Assembly: GCA_934444695.1 (NCBI GenBank)
Contig: CAKSDF010000048.1
Span: 1-11,673 of the forward strand
DNA length: 11,673 nucleotides
From: an uncultured Eubacteriales bacterium
GTDB lineage: Bacteria; Bacillota; Clostridia; Oscillospirales; Acutalibacteraceae
Direction of reading: 5' to 3'
Shown here: piece by piece, positions 11,506 through 11,673 of the stretch
Layout: the number at the start of each line of letters is the position of its first letter
How positions within the stretch are numbered: position 1 is the stretch's first letter
The notes under the pieces: generated by a model
The model's database searches: none
Told to the model about the DNA's origin: nothing
Seen by the model: the letters and a program-made list of their open reading frames with translations, nothing else
Program-made: the position numbers and the translations under genes

Positions 11506-11612
11506 CCTGAAATGGCCTATTAATGGTGCTTTTCGGCTTGTCGTCGCATATAGGCGCCAGCCTTATATGTTCCTCCGCACCGAAAATCCCTCATTACTAC
11601 GCTCATTTCAGG
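11506..11612. repeat. 107-bp nested imperfect palindrome (MITE-like or REP-like element)
   Basis: Three nested pairs share one centre. The outer is CCTGAAATG (11506-11514) with CATTTCAGG (11604-11612). The middle is TTTTCGG (11530-11536) with CCGAAAA (11580-11586). The inner is CATATAGGC (11547-11555) with GCC-T-TATATG (11560-11569), with one bulged T. It has no believable gene. Possible readings are a mobile or dispersed palindromic repeat, a structured RNA, or a terminator region. Confidence 0.55.
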
Positions 11613-11673
11613 TCGAAGAATTTTGTCGGTAAGAAAAATGCTCAGATACAAGGCAAAAGCGCAGTTCATCCTG
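11613..11673. other. Right-edge sequence, nothing recognised
   Basis: The last 61 bp after the nested palindrome contain no ribosome binding site, open frame or clear repeat that I can support; a repeat element beginning upstream could continue off the window. Confidence 0.4.

Noticed and set aside
11520..11606. 28-codon minus-strand frame inside the nested palindrome
   Set aside because: The sequence is fully accounted for by the palindrome arms; no ribosome binding site at a proper distance was found and the peptide has no recognisable feature.

Overview
This window looks like chromosomal DNA from an anaerobic clostridium-like Firmicute. The evidence is the strong AGGAG-type ribosome binding sites, TTG and GTG starts, sigma-A-type promoters, acetate kinase, a clostridial-type ferredoxin:thioredoxin reductase catalytic chain, and several Gram-positive signal peptides. 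An uncultured gut or rumen member of the Oscillospirales is my guess; the sequence does not fix the genus.

The left third (1-3500) is housekeeping. On the minus strand, tmcAL (tRNA-Met cytidine acetate ligase), a 70-aa ferredoxin:thioredoxin reductase catalytic chain and thioredoxin run leftwards to a bidirectional terminator at 32-62. Divergently, ackA (acetate kinase) has a textbook promoter. A 70-aa one-helix membrane protein follows it, with a sortase-signal-like SPATGD stretch at the wrong end of the protein, and then a strong terminator at 3471-3502.

The right two thirds (3700-11440) are an accessory cell-surface locus, entirely on the plus strand. It has three parts: (i) a 1355-aa secreted multidomain protein made of about five carbohydrate-binding-like beta-sandwich modules, two helical spacers, a cohesin-like domain and a C-terminal module with conserved Trp residues; (ii) a 192-aa type II membrane protein with an extracellular beta-rich domain; (iii) four small secreted proteins (174, 198, 183 and 202 aa). 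Each small protein has a signal peptide of about 23 residues followed by the same module that ends the 1355-aa protein. The module pattern is W-x4-F-x-[YF], then W-x4-H-x-[WF], then a W and N-x-S-[SN], ending in a G-T-[LIV]-T-V-like last strand. I do not recognise it as a named family. The five copies in one locus are the most interesting content. The organisation resembles WxL surface loci (small secreted paralogues, a large member, a membrane partner), but the module itself is not WxL.

The intergenic regions of this locus are rich in structure. They hold a hairpin at the start of the giant gene, a long inverted repeat in the leader of the membrane-protein gene, three 14-nt-spaced repeats before the 198-aa gene, and three strong hairpins after it. 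An inverted repeat overlaps the promoter of the 183-aa gene. After the last gene there are interlocked inverted repeats (possible pseudoknot) and a 107-bp nested palindrome. The locus therefore appears to be several separately controlled units: the giant gene; membrane protein plus first small protein; second small protein; third plus fourth small proteins.
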